Positions 51,574 through 60,795 of a stretch of 64,000 nucleotides of DNA are shown here, piece by piece. The position numbers and the translations under genes were made by a program. This DNA comes from Anaerostipes sp. Lineage in GTDB: Bacteria > Bacillota > Clostridia > Lachnospirales > Lachnospiraceae. Below the pieces are notes generated by a model that ran no database searches, had not been told where the DNA came from, and was given only the letters and a program-made list of their open reading frames with translations. How positions within the stretch are numbered: the first letter of the stretch is position 1; each line of letters starts with the position of its first letter. Where the stretch lies: positions 248,001 to 312,000 of the forward strand of contig JAQWFL010000001.1 in assembly GCA_028704435.1 (NCBI GenBank). Direction: 5' to 3'.

Positions 51574-52284
51574 TCAAATTGTAATCTCAACTACTGCATA
51601 TGGTTTTTGTATCTCATCACAAAGAGAAACGAAAATCTTGTTTTCAAAAGTGGCAACTTTAGGTGTTATTACATCTCCTAACTTTGCTGCTCTTTTGTAT
51701 TCTACCCGAATCTGTCTTAAATCAGGTTCTTTGGACAGTGCGTTCCACGCAACATATATATATCGATTATTATTAACATGTTGATTACTGTCAATCCAGC
51801 TTTTTTGAACCTTGACTGGATGGGTATCTGCCCAATCTAAATCCTTTGGAACTTTAATCTTCCTTGATGCGTTTTCCATTGGAAATGGTGTTTCTGGCTC
51901 ATATACATCTACTTCTTCCTTTGATGCACGAATTGGTCTTCCTGCTTCTACATCCATGTAAACCCAGTAAGAATTAGCATAAGCAAACAATTCTCCGTCT
52001 TTATCTCTCATAGTAAAATTACGGATTCCATGTATCTTCTCAAATCCAGATGCCCAGGTACTTGTGGCGACAAAGTCACCTTCTTTGGGAAACTTCTCAA
52101 AAATTACTTGCCATGAACTTAACATCCATGCTCGATTTTGAGATAACAGGTACTTTACACCCACACCAAGTTCTTCAGATTGAAAAACGCTGCAGTCTTG
52201 AAAATAATTAATAATACCTGGAGCTGGGAGTTTCCCAGCTCTATCTACTTCGCTGTAGCGCACTTTCCCTTCAAATGTATACAT
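51574..52284 (-). CDS. Acyl-ACP thioesterase (FatA/FatB family)
   Basis: This 236-residue double hot-dog protein releases free fatty acids from acyl carrier protein. The first half begins YTFEGKVRYSEVDRAGKLP and QDCSVFQSEELGVGV. The second half has the catalytic Asn/His in WIDSNQHVNNNRYIYVAWNA. The family is common in gut Clostridia and in plants. It lies 14 bases after the V-ATPase D-subunit gene and 16 bases before the LDH/MDH-like gene, so it is most likely on the same transcript. Why a fatty-acid thioesterase sits with an ATPase is not evident. Confidence 0.92.
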   Translation of the reverse strand: MYTFEGKVRYSEVDRAGKLPAPGIINYFQDCSVFQSEELGVGVKYLLSQNRAWMLSSWQVIFEKFPKEGDFVATSTWASGFEKIHGIRNFTMRDKDGELFAYANSYWVYMDVEAGRPIRASKEEVDVYEPETPFPMENASRKIKVPKDLDWADTHPVKVQKSWIDSNQHVNNNRYIYVAWNALSKEPDLRQIRVEYKRAAKLGDVITPKVATFENKIFVSLCDEIQKPYAVVEITI

Positions 52285-52298
52285 CTTCTAGTCTCCTT

Positions 52299-52922
52299 CT
52301 ATGATTGTCTTGATTTACGCTGTTTGATTACCTTTAATCTTGTAAATTCTTCACGTTCTTTTTCTTCTAACGCATTAGAAATATTATACACCAAATTTGA
52401 ATACATTGGAATTGTAATGTTCTTTAATGCATTGGCACGCTTTTGTGTTTTCTTGATACTTGCTGCCAAACGATATGCTGAATTTTCTACTTCTGACAAA
52501 CGAATGGTAAGTTCTTTTACCTTTCGAAAGGCATCCCTTGCTGTATCTACGGATTCCTTTGTATTTCCAAAGGTATAAGAAGGGGAATTTCTTCCTTCAA
52601 TAAAGTCCACCAATGGAATTTCTGTTCCCATAATACTTCGACTTTTTAACTGAATGGATTCTTCAATAGGAACAGTATATGCCAAACTGGCAACATTGTT
52701 GATTCCATTTTCAATGTTTGCACGCTGGAGACACTTGTAAGCATAAGTAAATGTCATATCAATCTGATTCTGAATATTTTTTGCTTCATCAATTAAATCC
52801 ATTAATTCACGAATCAAGATATTTCTTTTTTTATCCATTAAATCATAACCTTGGTTGGCAAGCTGCAGAGAATTCTTTGCCGCAATTAAATTCCCTTTGG
52901 TTGGAAATTCTCTTGGATCCAT
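52299..52922 (-). CDS. atpD: V/A-type ATP synthase subunit D
   Basis: This 207-residue coiled-coil rotor-stalk subunit couples A3B3 head rotation to the membrane ring. FPTKGNLIAAKNSLQLANQG and YDLMDKKRNILIRELM near the start are characteristic. A second helix near the C-terminus (RLAASIKKTQKRANALKNI) matches the other coil. The intervening globular part is short. It is the last ATPase subunit in the operon and is followed by the thioesterase. It starts 11 bases after the B-subunit stop. Confidence 0.95.
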   Translation of the reverse strand: MDPREFPTKGNLIAAKNSLQLANQGYDLMDKKRNILIRELMDLIDEAKNIQNQIDMTFTYAYKCLQRANIENGINNVASLAYTVPIEESIQLKSRSIMGTEIPLVDFIEGRNSPSYTFGNTKESVDTARDAFRKVKELTIRLSEVENSAYRLAASIKKTQKRANALKNITIPMYSNLVYNISNALEEKEREEFTRLKVIKQRKSRQS

Positions 52923-52933
52923 GATATCACTTC

Positions 52934-54316
52934 CTAACTATTTTGTGGATGATAAAATTCATCTAAAATCTTTGTGTCCACACGGTCTAATTCTTCTCTT
53001 GGCAAAGTAGAGAGTAATTCCCAGCCAAGGTTTAAAGTATCTTCCATAGACCGATTTTCCGTCTTTCCCTGACCAATATAGTGCTTTTCAAATTCCTTGC
53101 CAAAGGCAAGATACTTTTTATCTACAGGTGACAATTCATCTTCTCCAATGACAGAAGCTAAGTTTCTTGCTTCTCCAACTTTAGCATAAGAAGAGAATAA
53201 CTGATTCGCCAAATCCTGATGATCTTTTCTTGTAAAACCTTCTCCAATTCCATCTTTCATCAAACGAGAAATGGAAGGAAGAATATTAATTGGAGGATAA
53301 ATAGACTGTCCATTCATATTTCTGTCAAGAACTACCTGTCCCTCTGTGATATAGCCTGTTAAATCAGGAATTGGGTGGGTAATATCATCATTGGGCATAG
53401 TCAAAATTGGAAGCTGGGTCACAGATCCATTAATGCCCTTTACAATTCCAGCACGTTCATAAATGGTAGCCAATTCACTATACAAGTATCCTGGAAATCC
53501 CTTTCTACTTGGAATTTCTCCTTTGGAAGAAGACACTTCACGCATAGCTTCTGCAAAAGAAGTCATATCCGTTAAAATAACAAGAATATGCATACTCTTT
53601 TCAAAGGCTAAATATTCAGCTACAGTCAATGCAACTTTTGGCGTAATTAAACGTTCAACCACTGGGTCATTGGCCAGATTTAAAAACATAGCCACATGAT
53701 CTGATACCCCACTATTTTCAAATGTTTTCCGGAAGAAATTCGCTACATCATGTTTAACACCCATGGCCGCAAATACAATACCGAAACTCTCATTTGAATT
53801 CCCTCCAAGAGAAGCCTGCTGTACAATTTGTGCTGCTAATTGATCATGGGGAAGTCCATTTCCAGAAAAGATAGGTAGTTTCTGTCCTCGAATCAGTGTA
53901 GTTAATCCATCAATAGCAGAGATTCCTGTATGAATATAGTTTCTTGGATATTCCCGTTCCACTGGATTTAAGGGGAGTCCATTAATATCTCTTTTTTTGT
54001 CTATGGAAATAGGACCCAAATCATCAATGGGCTGACCAATTCCATTAAAGGTACGACCTAGCATATTCGTCGACAAACCGATTTCCATAGGTTTTCCTGT
54101 AAGTTTTGTATGAGTGTTTTGAAGGGACATATTTTCCGTTCCCTCAAACACCTGAATCACAGCCCGGTCTTCGTAAATCTCAATAATACGACCTATTTTT
54201 TTCTCTTTTTTATCAACTACAAACTCAACAATTTCATCATAAAATGCATCTTGAATGCCTTCTAACACAATCAAGGGACCATTAATGTTACTAAGCCCTA
54301 AATATTCTATTGACAT
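52934..54316 (-). CDS. atpB: V/A-type ATP synthase subunit B (regulatory head subunit)
   Basis: This 460-residue non-catalytic head subunit forms the A3B3 hexamer. The nucleotide-site relative shows [19 protein letters not shown] in place of a Walker A, as is standard for B. Other signatures are [58 protein letters not shown], and [20 protein letters not shown]. The C-terminal helical domain is complete. It is 12 bases downstream of subunit A. Confidence 0.97.
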   Translation of the reverse strand: MSIEYLGLSNINGPLIVLEGIQDAFYDEIVEFVVDKKEKKIGRIIEIYEDRAVIQVFEGTENMSLQNTHTKLTGKPMEIGLSTNMLGRTFNGIGQPIDDLGPISIDKKRDINGLPLNPVEREYPRNYIHTGISAIDGLTTLIRGQKLPIFSGNGLPHDQLAAQIVQQASLGGNSNESFGIVFAAMGVKHDVANFFRKTFENSGVSDHVAMFLNLANDPVVERLITPKVALTVAEYLAFEKSMHILVILTDMTSFAEAMREVSSSKGEIPSRKGFPGYLYSELATIYERAGIVKGINGSVTQLPILTMPNDDITHPIPDLTGYITEGQVVLDRNMNGQSIYPPINILPSISRLMKDGIGEGFTRKDHQDLANQLFSSYAKVGEARNLASVIGEDELSPVDKKYLAFGKEFEKHYIGQGKTENRSMEDTLNLGWELLSTLPREELDRVDTKILDEFYHPQNS

Positions 54317-54328
54317 AACGTTCCCTCC

Positions 54329-56095
54329 TTAAGCATTTTTTTCCATGATACGGTCATAAAATTCATCAATATCTCTTATATAAGATTGAAATAATTCCAA
54401 TTGATTATTTGGTATATTATATTTGATTGCAATTATTTTTTCAAAAATATTTTCCTCTTTTAAAATTGAAATTGGCATATTCATGGATATTAATTCTTTT
54501 GATTTTCTATATAAATATAATATAGTTTCCATCATCTTTTCCTGTTTTTCCATTGAGACACAGGTGTCATCTTGATGAAATGCATTCTGCTGTAAAAATC
54601 CCAATCGAATCACACGAGCAATTTCCAGCGTCAGCTTCTGATCATCCGGCAACACATCACTTCCGATTAACTTGACAATTTCCATTAAGGAACTTTCCTG
54701 ATTTAAAATCGCCATTAGTTGATTTCTATGATCTACAAATCTAGGGGATACAAAATCATTATACCAAGGAGCCAAATCAGTTAAATATTCACTGTAACTT
54801 GTAAGCCAGTGAATCGCTGGAAAATGTCTTGCATACGCAAGGCTTTTATCAAGTCCCCAAAAACATCTTACAAATCGTTTTGTATTTTGTGTCACTGGTT
54901 CCGAAAAATCTCCCCCTTGAGGAGATACCGCGCCAATAACAGTGACAGAACCATCGGTTCCATTTAGGTTATGCATCATCCCTGCACGCTCATAAAAGGC
55001 GGATAGTTTTGATGCAAGATATGCTGGAAAACCTTCTTCTGCTGGCATCTCTTCTAATCGACCAGAAAGCTCACGAAGAGCCTCTGCCCATCTGGAAGTA
55101 GAGTCTGCCATAATTGCCACATCATATCCCATATCACGATAATATTCTGCAAGGGTAAGCCCAGTATATAAGCTAGCCTCTCTTGCGGCAACTGGCATAT
55201 TGGAAGTGTTTGCAATCAGTGTGGTTCGATCCATTAAAGGATTCCCTGATTTAGGATCAACAAGCTCACTAAATTCTTCTAAAACTTGTGTCATTTCATT
55301 TCCACGTTCTCCACAACCAATATAAATAATAATATCTGCATCAGACCACTTTGCAATTTGATGCTGGGTCATGGTTTTTCCCGTTCCAAACCCTCCTGGA
55401 ATACATGCTGTTCCACCTTTTGCAATTGGAAACATAGTATCAATAATACGCTGTCCAGTTACCAATGGAACAGAAGCTGCAAACCGATGATGGGTTGGCC
55501 TTGGAACCCGAACTGGCCACCTTTGTGTCATGGTAATTTCTTTTTTTGTTCCATCTTCTAATTCAAGGGTAAGTAATACATCCTCAATGGTATAAAAACC
55601 ATCTTGAACCACCTGAATCACTCTTCCACTTATATGTGGTGGAATCATAACTTTATGTGTAATTGCTGATGTCTCTGGAACTTCTGCAATGATTTCGCCG
55701 CCATGTAATTCCTGTCCCTGGATAACTGTTATTGTGGTTTCCCACTTTTTTTCTTTGTCAAGAGAATCTACCGTAACTCCCCTGGTTATATAAAACCCGG
55801 ACTCTTGGGAAATCTTCCTTAAAGGTCTTTCAATTCCATCAAAAATATTATTTAAAATACCTGGTGCCAAAGTAACAGAAACAGCATCTCCAGAGGCCGT
55901 CACTTCTTCCCCGGGATATAGTCCTGATGTTTCTTCATACACTTGAATGGTTGTCATATCCTTATCAAGGGCAATTACCTCACCCACTAATTTTTCTTTT
56001 CCCACATGAACCATCTCGGACATTTTAAATCCTGTATTTCCCTTTAAATAAATAATAGGTCCATTAATTCCATATATTGTTCCCTTTTTATTCAT
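54329..56095 (-). CDS. atpA: V/A-type ATP synthase subunit A (catalytic)
   Basis: This 588-residue catalytic subunit starts at 56095 (MNKKGTIYGING), with a GGGAGGTGA site right upstream; an in-frame ATG at 56128 is a spurious extension. The ATPase core has Walker A IPGGFGTGKTMTQHQIAKW (a GGFGTGKT variant of GPFGSGKT), catalytic Glu in IYIGCGERGNEMTQVL, ADSTSRWAEALRELSGRLEE and VTVIGAVSPQGGDFSEPV. The bulge domain typical of A subunits is present near residues 120-180. Its first codons overlap the end of the E-subunit gene by 8 bases. Confidence 0.97.
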   Translation of the reverse strand: MNKKGTIYGINGPIIYLKGNTGFKMSEMVHVGKEKLVGEVIALDKDMTTIQVYEETSGLYPGEEVTASGDAVSVTLAPGILNNIFDGIERPLRKISQESGFYITRGVTVDSLDKEKKWETTITVIQGQELHGGEIIAEVPETSAITHKVMIPPHISGRVIQVVQDGFYTIEDVLLTLELEDGTKKEITMTQRWPVRVPRPTHHRFAASVPLVTGQRIIDTMFPIAKGGTACIPGGFGTGKTMTQHQIAKWSDADIIIYIGCGERGNEMTQVLEEFSELVDPKSGNPLMDRTTLIANTSNMPVAAREASLYTGLTLAEYYRDMGYDVAIMADSTSRWAEALRELSGRLEEMPAEEGFPAYLASKLSAFYERAGMMHNLNGTDGSVTVIGAVSPQGGDFSEPVTQNTKRFVRCFWGLDKSLAYARHFPAIHWLTSYSEYLTDLAPWYNDFVSPRFVDHRNQLMAILNQESSLMEIVKLIGSDVLPDDQKLTLEIARVIRLGFLQQNAFHQDDTCVSMEKQEKMMETILYLYRKSKELISMNMPISILKEENIFEKIIAIKYNIPNNQLELFQSYIRDIDEFYDRIMEKNA

Positions 56096-56675
56096 GGAAA
56101 TCACCTCCCGTAAACTGGAAGTTTTCATATTCTGTCGTCAAGGCAGAAGAAAATGAGTGATCAATTAAAATCTGACGGTCCTTTAAAACAGCACGAATCC
56201 CACCAATAAAATCTTCATCGCTGATTTGAATGAATGTATTTGTTTTTGCTTCTAATGTTTTTATTTTCTCCTTGTCATTGGGACTAATAAGTATTTGGTA
56301 GGATTCCTTATCAGCAAAGTTTTTAACCTTTTCAATATATGCAATCAGAAGTTCATCGTAGGATGATGTTTTCATAAAATCAACTAATTGATCTTTTATT
56401 TGTTGAAAAAGTTGTTGCTTTAGCTTTGTCTGGCATTTTCCTTCTTCTCTTTTTAATTTTGTTTGAACGTTGGCAATGGCTTGATTTAGCTGCAGTCTGG
56501 CATCATTCTCCTTCGTTTTTATAGATAAATTAGACTGACGTAAGGCAACTTCTTTATGATCTTCATAAATCTGGTCTATCCCCTGTTTATACTCTTGTAT
56601 AATTTTATTCCCATCTTTTCTTGCTTCCTCCATGGAAGCCTTTCTAATTACTTCAATCTTTTCTTCTAATGTCAA
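56088..56675 (-). CDS. atpE: V/A-type ATP synthase subunit E (peripheral stalk)
   Basis: This 195-residue peripheral-stalk subunit has a long N-terminal helix rich in Lys/Glu/Gln (VIRKASMEEARKDGNKIIQE) that forms a coiled coil with the G-like subunit. The C-terminal globular part includes ISPNDKEKIKTLEAKTN and DEDFIGGIRAVLKDRQILID. The FIGGxxxxLKDxxxxIDHSF pattern identifies the family. It overlaps the A-subunit start by 8 bases and begins 13 bases after subunit F. Confidence 0.93.
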   Translation of the reverse strand: MTLEEKIEVIRKASMEEARKDGNKIIQEYKQGIDQIYEDHKEVALRQSNLSIKTKENDARLQLNQAIANVQTKLKREEGKCQTKLKQQLFQQIKDQLVDFMKTSSYDELLIAYIEKVKNFADKESYQILISPNDKEKIKTLEAKTNTFIQISDEDFIGGIRAVLKDRQILIDHSFSSALTTEYENFQFTGGDFHE

Positions 56676-56688
56676 GAAATCACCTTCT

Positions 56689-56997
56689 TTATAATTTTAA
56701 TCCAATGGCTTCATTTACATAAGATGTAATAAAGTCAGATTTTCGTCCTGTTCCATGACGGTCTGGTATCTCAACAATCAATGGAAATTTGCGCTTTAAT
56801 TTTACATCATCAATAATTTCAGGAAATTCTCTGCCGAATTTTTCAGTTAAAAGAATAATTCCCACTGTATCATCTGCTAACACGTTGTGAAGCGCTGCTT
56901 CTAATTCATTTCTTTCATGAACAACACATCCATCAACTCCAGCAAGACGCATTCCTGTATAAGTATCCACGTTATCACTAATCAAATACATTTTCAT
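56689..56997 (-). CDS. atpF: V/A-type ATP synthase subunit F
   Basis: This 102-residue Rossmann-like subunit binds the central stalk and can regulate activity. MYLISDNVDTYTGMRLAGVDG is the typical start. DDTVGIILLTEKFGREFPEI and FPLIVEIPDRHGTGRKSDFI follow. Length and order (after K, before E) match clostridial V-type clusters. It starts 22 bases after the K-subunit stop. Confidence 0.92.
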   Translation of the reverse strand: MKMYLISDNVDTYTGMRLAGVDGCVVHERNELEAALHNVLADDTVGIILLTEKFGREFPEIIDDVKLKRKFPLIVEIPDRHGTGRKSDFITSYVNEAIGLKL

Positions 56998-57019
56998 ATT
57001 GATACGCTCCTAACCTTCC

Positions 57020-57460
57020 CTATAATTGTCCTAAAATCATAAAAGAAATAATCAATCCATAGAGGCAGACACCTTCTGCCAATCCTACGTAAATTAAAGA
57101 TTTACCAAGGATACTGTCGTCTTCACTAATAGCACCTAAAGCGGCACTTGCAGCACTTGCCACAGCAATACCTCCACCAATACAAGATAACCCAGTTACC
57201 AGTGCTGCTGCCAAATATCCAAGACCAGTAGCGGTACTTTCTGCTGCTGTTTTTGCCTCTGCCGCATGGGCTGAATATCCAGAGAACATCATAATCCCAC
57301 TGATAACTAAAATTCCGAAGAAGAAAAATGCATTGACTCCAATGGTTGTTTTATATCTACCCTTGTTCTTTTGACCAAGAAGATAATAACCAAAAGGAAT
57401 GATAATACTTACGATTAACGCAATCACCAAAACAATTCTTGTAACTAAATTCATATTCAA
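57020..57460 (-). CDS. atpK: V/A-type ATP synthase subunit K (membrane rotor proteolipid)
   Basis: This 146-residue rotor-ring subunit forms the ion-carrying ring. Two hydrophobic segments near the N-terminus (about 5-27 and 40-60) do not look like a proteolipid hairpin. They are followed by an Ala-rich linker (AEAKTAAESTATG) and one clear c-type hairpin: GLSCIGGGIAVASAASAALG and LIYVGLAEGVCLYGLIISFM, with the carboxylate Glu129. Only one ion-binding Glu is therefore visible. Whether the coupling ion is Na+ or H+ cannot be told by eye; no obvious Gln of the Na+ motif precedes it. It is between I and F in the operon. Confidence 0.93.
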   Translation of the reverse strand: MNMNLVTRIVLVIALIVSIIIPFGYYLLGQKNKGRYKTTIGVNAFFFFGILVISGIMMFSGYSAHAAEAKTAAESTATGLGYLAAALVTGLSCIGGGIAVASAASAALGAISEDDSILGKSLIYVGLAEGVCLYGLIISFMILGQL

Positions 57461-57466
57461 AACCTC

Positions 57467-59410
57467 CTATTTTCTACTCGTTTTCTTTAAGTATGGTTTA
57501 AACTCCCGACCTGTCCCAGAATAAAAACGACTGAACATTTCATAATATTCCAGACGCAATACTTGGATTCCAACAATTAAACCTTCCATTCCACAGACAA
57601 ATATATTTCCTAATATAACAACAATCCAGTTAATATTTCCACTTTCTGCACCGGCAAGCATAAGTACAACCTGCATCATAGCTCCATGACTAACAGCAAA
57701 TGCACCTAGACGAACAAAGGATAACGTATTTGAAAAGTAACTTAAAATAGTCTCAAACAATTCAAAAAATCCCTCCACAAAAAACATGGTAAGTCCTTCC
57801 TTTGACGTATATACCTTATGCATCATTTTATTAGCCAAAGGCTTCTGAAACAAAATCATAAGAAGTGGTAACCCAAACATAATAAAAAGGACAATGCCTG
57901 CTGGACCATTGTGTCTAGTCATAAATAAAAATATAGTAATCACTGCTGATGCATAAAATATAAATCCTGCAATTCCATTGGCGTCAAACAACGCCTTTTG
58001 TTTATCCTCAGCTTTCCATGCATTTATAATCTGTAAAATCATTGAAAATAAAATCATGACCATACCAAATACAATGGCAACTACAAATACAGTATTTAAT
58101 CGTCCCACAAAAGGAAGTGTTGTCATGTTATCCATAGGCCGCAGCCATTTTGCTTTTATTATATTTTCAAATCCGAACACACTTCCAAACATCCATCCAA
58201 AAATCATAGAAAAGATTCCTGCCACCGAAATAATTCCTGCTAAATCAATGTGTTTTAATTTATATAAAAGTGCTCCTCCAATAAATAAACACGCCCCCTG
58301 TCCCACATCTCCAAACATAACTCCAAAGATAAAGGTATAAGTAATTGCTACAAAAATAGTTGGATCCATTTCATTGTGAGAAGGGAGTCCATACATTTTT
58401 ACAAATAACTCAAAGGGTTTAAATACTTTGGGATTGCTAAGTTTCGTAGGAGGTTCTCCAAAATACTTATTTTTGTCATCATCCACAGCGACAAAAATGT
58501 TGTCATCTCCTTTAATATCTTGAAGGAAATGCCCTACATCCTCCTCTGTCATCCATCCACACAAAATATAAAAGTTGTCTTCTTTATCTTCCACACAGGC
58601 AGCAACTTTTCTCAAATCAAAATTGGCAGATAATTCTTCTAACTGCATCTTGGCACGAAGTATTAAGGATGCTTTCTTTTGGAGTGTTTCTTTCACCTCA
58701 TCTCCAATATGGTTGATATCTTTTTCTACTTCATTCATTGCTTTTTCAAGCTTGATACTTGCCTGCATTGGTGTTCCGTCATATTCATCTGGAAGGAACA
58801 ATCGTTCAAAGTGAAGAGCCTTAAAAATGGCATCCGTCTTTTCTGATTCTGGTTTTGAAACAAAATAGACACCATAAACATAATGGGAATCCCTTGCACC
58901 TTCCAAAAAAATAACATTTAAATCATCATAAATATATTTTTCTAATTTATGATAGTAGTCTAGTAATACCCTGCCAAATCGGAACTTTACATATTTGTAC
59001 TGCAACACACGATGTAAATCAAATTGAAGTGGCTTAAAAGGCTGTATCATACTTAGTTTTTCCTGAAGCTCTTCTTGTTTTGATTTTAGATTATTTTCCT
59101 TCATCTTGATTTCCATATAATCATGATTACAATTTCGAATCAAATGAAAGATTTGCTCCTCTGATAAATGCTGCTTCACTGGTTTCATTTCTTTTTCTGG
59201 TTCTTCTAAAAAAGATAGAAATTCTTCTGCCTTTGACAAAGCATCCTTGTAAGGATTCATCTGAGCAAAAGGAGTTAAATTGTCTACTGTTTTTAGTTCA
59301 GATAAGGCATTCTCCAATTGAATCTCGTATTTAGAAAGGTATGTGTTTGTAATTCGGTCAAAATCACTTTTGGGACCTGTAATACTAAGAAACTTCATTT
59401 TTACAATCAC
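57467..59410 (-). CDS. atpI: V/A-type ATP synthase subunit I (membrane stator)
   Basis: This 647-residue stator subunit (116-kDa family) provides the half-channels for ions. It starts at GTG 59410, seven bases after AGGAGGTG, overlapping the C-subunit stop as GTGA. The N-terminal cytosolic arm (about 1-345) is coiled-coil rich. The C-terminal half has 7-8 membrane spans with FGVMFGDVGQGACLFIGGAL, GWMFGSVFGFE, and the essential arginine segment YFSNTLSFVRLGAFAVSHGA. The length matches bacterial family members. Confidence 0.95.
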   Translation of the reverse strand: MIVKMKFLSITGPKSDFDRITNTYLSKYEIQLENALSELKTVDNLTPFAQMNPYKDALSKAEEFLSFLEEPEKEMKPVKQHLSEEQIFHLIRNCNHDYMEIKMKENNLKSKQEELQEKLSMIQPFKPLQFDLHRVLQYKYVKFRFGRVLLDYYHKLEKYIYDDLNVIFLEGARDSHYVYGVYFVSKPESEKTDAIFKALHFERLFLPDEYDGTPMQASIKLEKAMNEVEKDINHIGDEVKETLQKKASLILRAKMQLEELSANFDLRKVAACVEDKEDNFYILCGWMTEEDVGHFLQDIKGDDNIFVAVDDDKNKYFGEPPTKLSNPKVFKPFELFVKMYGLPSHNEMDPTIFVAITYTFIFGVMFGDVGQGACLFIGGALLYKLKHIDLAGIISVAGIFSMIFGWMFGSVFGFENIIKAKWLRPMDNMTTLPFVGRLNTVFVVAIVFGMVMILFSMILQIINAWKAEDKQKALFDANGIAGFIFYASAVITIFLFMTRHNGPAGIVLFIMFGLPLLMILFQKPLANKMMHKVYTSKEGLTMFFVEGFFELFETILSYFSNTLSFVRLGAFAVSHGAMMQVVLMLAGAESGNINWIVVILGNIFVCGMEGLIVGIQVLRLEYYEMFSRFYSGTGREFKPYLKKTSRK

Positions 59411-60453
59411 TTTGCCACACCTCCTACGTACTTCAACGTTTCTACAGAATCAATTCCATAACGAATACATTCTAGGGTCGTTGTAAGTTTTTCTATTTCT
59501 TCTTCCTTTTGAAATAAATATCGATTAATCGTTGCGATAGAATAAGGATTGCTTCGAAAATCAGCTAAATACAAATGTTCCAAACATTGTTTATAAATTC
59601 GTTCCAGAGTATAATCCTCATCTACTGGATACTTTCTCCCATAATAGGATTCACGAACCAATTTTAAATACATATTTAAATCAGGTGCCTCAATAAATTG
59701 TTTCAGTTGTTCTTGTTTTATGTGATATTGAATGGGTATTAAAATTGAATACAAATCCGCTTCTGACATATTGTAGTATTTTTTGCTGCGGTAAATCCAT
59801 TGAATATTCAAAAGATCAATATTAGACCCACATTTCTTTGTATACATATCAAGTTCTTTCCCTTTTAAACATTTTTTACGCTCTTTCCAGACCGCTTTAT
59901 AATAATAGAGATTCAGTGCAAGATTATAATCATATAAACTAGCTTTACCTGTATCTAACAGTGTTTTCATACAGTCATAGTACTCTGTATCCCTGAGATT
60001 CTCAACAAGTTCTGTTTCATTTTTTGACAATGCCAAATCCTCAAGTTTAAGCTGGGAAAAGCGATCAAAAAACGGCTTTTTGTAGTTCATATCAAAGGGT
60101 TCTTCGTAATGATTTAACACAATCCGAAAACAATAGTTAATTAGTTCTACCTCGTACCATTTCATATAAAATAATAGAAATTTACGAATATGAATATCTC
60201 CAAACAGATATAATTTTGTATAATCATCATAAATAGACTGAACCAAAACCTTTTCTACATCCCCACGATGTAAAGAATACTTATCCCATGGCTCAAATGA
60301 TTTTTCATATGCAGGATGATTTTTTAAAAAATCAATAAAGTCCGTCACAGATGGAAGGCTGGCTATTTGTACAAAATCATCATGTGACAATAGTCTTGCA
60401 CTCATAGCACGAACCTTTGTAATAATCCCACTGTATTTTAACAATCGACTCAT
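59407..60453 (-). CDS. atpC: V/A-type ATP synthase subunit C (AC39 type)
   Basis: This 348-residue funnel-shaped subunit links the central stalk to the rotor ring. Family pattern: KYSGIITKVRAMSARLLSHD at the start, KYEVELINYCFRIVL-like helices (YEVELINYCFR), and a repeated three-helix layout with IQWIYRSKKYYNMSEADLYS. LFQKEEEIEKLTTTLECIRYG lies near the end. It overlaps the G-like gene by 4 bases (ATGA) and the I gene by 4 (GTGA), so translation is coupled. Confidence 0.93.
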   Translation of the reverse strand: MSRLLKYSGIITKVRAMSARLLSHDDFVQIASLPSVTDFIDFLKNHPAYEKSFEPWDKYSLHRGDVEKVLVQSIYDDYTKLYLFGDIHIRKFLLFYMKWYEVELINYCFRIVLNHYEEPFDMNYKKPFFDRFSQLKLEDLALSKNETELVENLRDTEYYDCMKTLLDTGKASLYDYNLALNLYYYKAVWKERKKCLKGKELDMYTKKCGSNIDLLNIQWIYRSKKYYNMSEADLYSILIPIQYHIKQEQLKQFIEAPDLNMYLKLVRESYYGRKYPVDEDYTLERIYKQCLEHLYLADFRSNPYSIATINRYLFQKEEEIEKLTTTLECIRYGIDSVETLKYVGGVAK

Positions 60454-60767
60454 ATGGACACCTCTGTAATACGGGATAAAATCATTGAAACATAAGCCTC
60501 ATGATTTATTTCATACTCTTTCTGGAATGCCTTTATCTTCTTGTCGCTAATTGCTTTTAGTTCCTCTACTTTCTCCTTCTTTTCAATCTCTAACTCGGAT
60601 TCAATTCGCTGAATTTCCTTCTTCGTTTTCGCTGCTATCTCTATATCAAAGTTCTCTCTTTTTTTCTTTATTTTACTATCGTATTCCTCTTTTGATGCAA
60701 TTGCATGAGAAACAATAGCATTGGCTGCTTCTTCTATTTCAGTTAATTGATCTACAATGTTATCCAT
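60450..60767 (-). CDS. V/A-type ATP synthase subunit G/H-like coiled-coil protein
   Basis: This 105-residue highly charged helical protein has heptad-rich segments (KEEYDSKIKKKRENFDIEIA, then IQRIESELEIEKKEKVEELK). It fits the small peripheral-stalk subunit that pairs with subunit E; sequence conservation in this family is low, so assignment rests on position and composition. The start is ATG 60767, with GGAGGTACGT immediately before; an ATG at 60779 overlaps that site. It lies only 28 bases after the histidine kinase stop, with no terminator between. Confidence 0.85.
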   Translation of the reverse strand: MDNIVDQLTEIEEAANAIVSHAIASKEEYDSKIKKKRENFDIEIAAKTKKEIQRIESELEIEKKEKVEELKAISDKKIKAFQKEYEINHEAYVSMILSRITEVSI

Positions 60768-60795
60768 ACGTACCTCCATAGCAAAAATTCTGCTT

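Noticed and set aside
58575-58814. Plus-strand 79-codon ORF inside the subunit I gene
   Set aside because: It lies fully antisense to a conserved gene and has no ribosome site.
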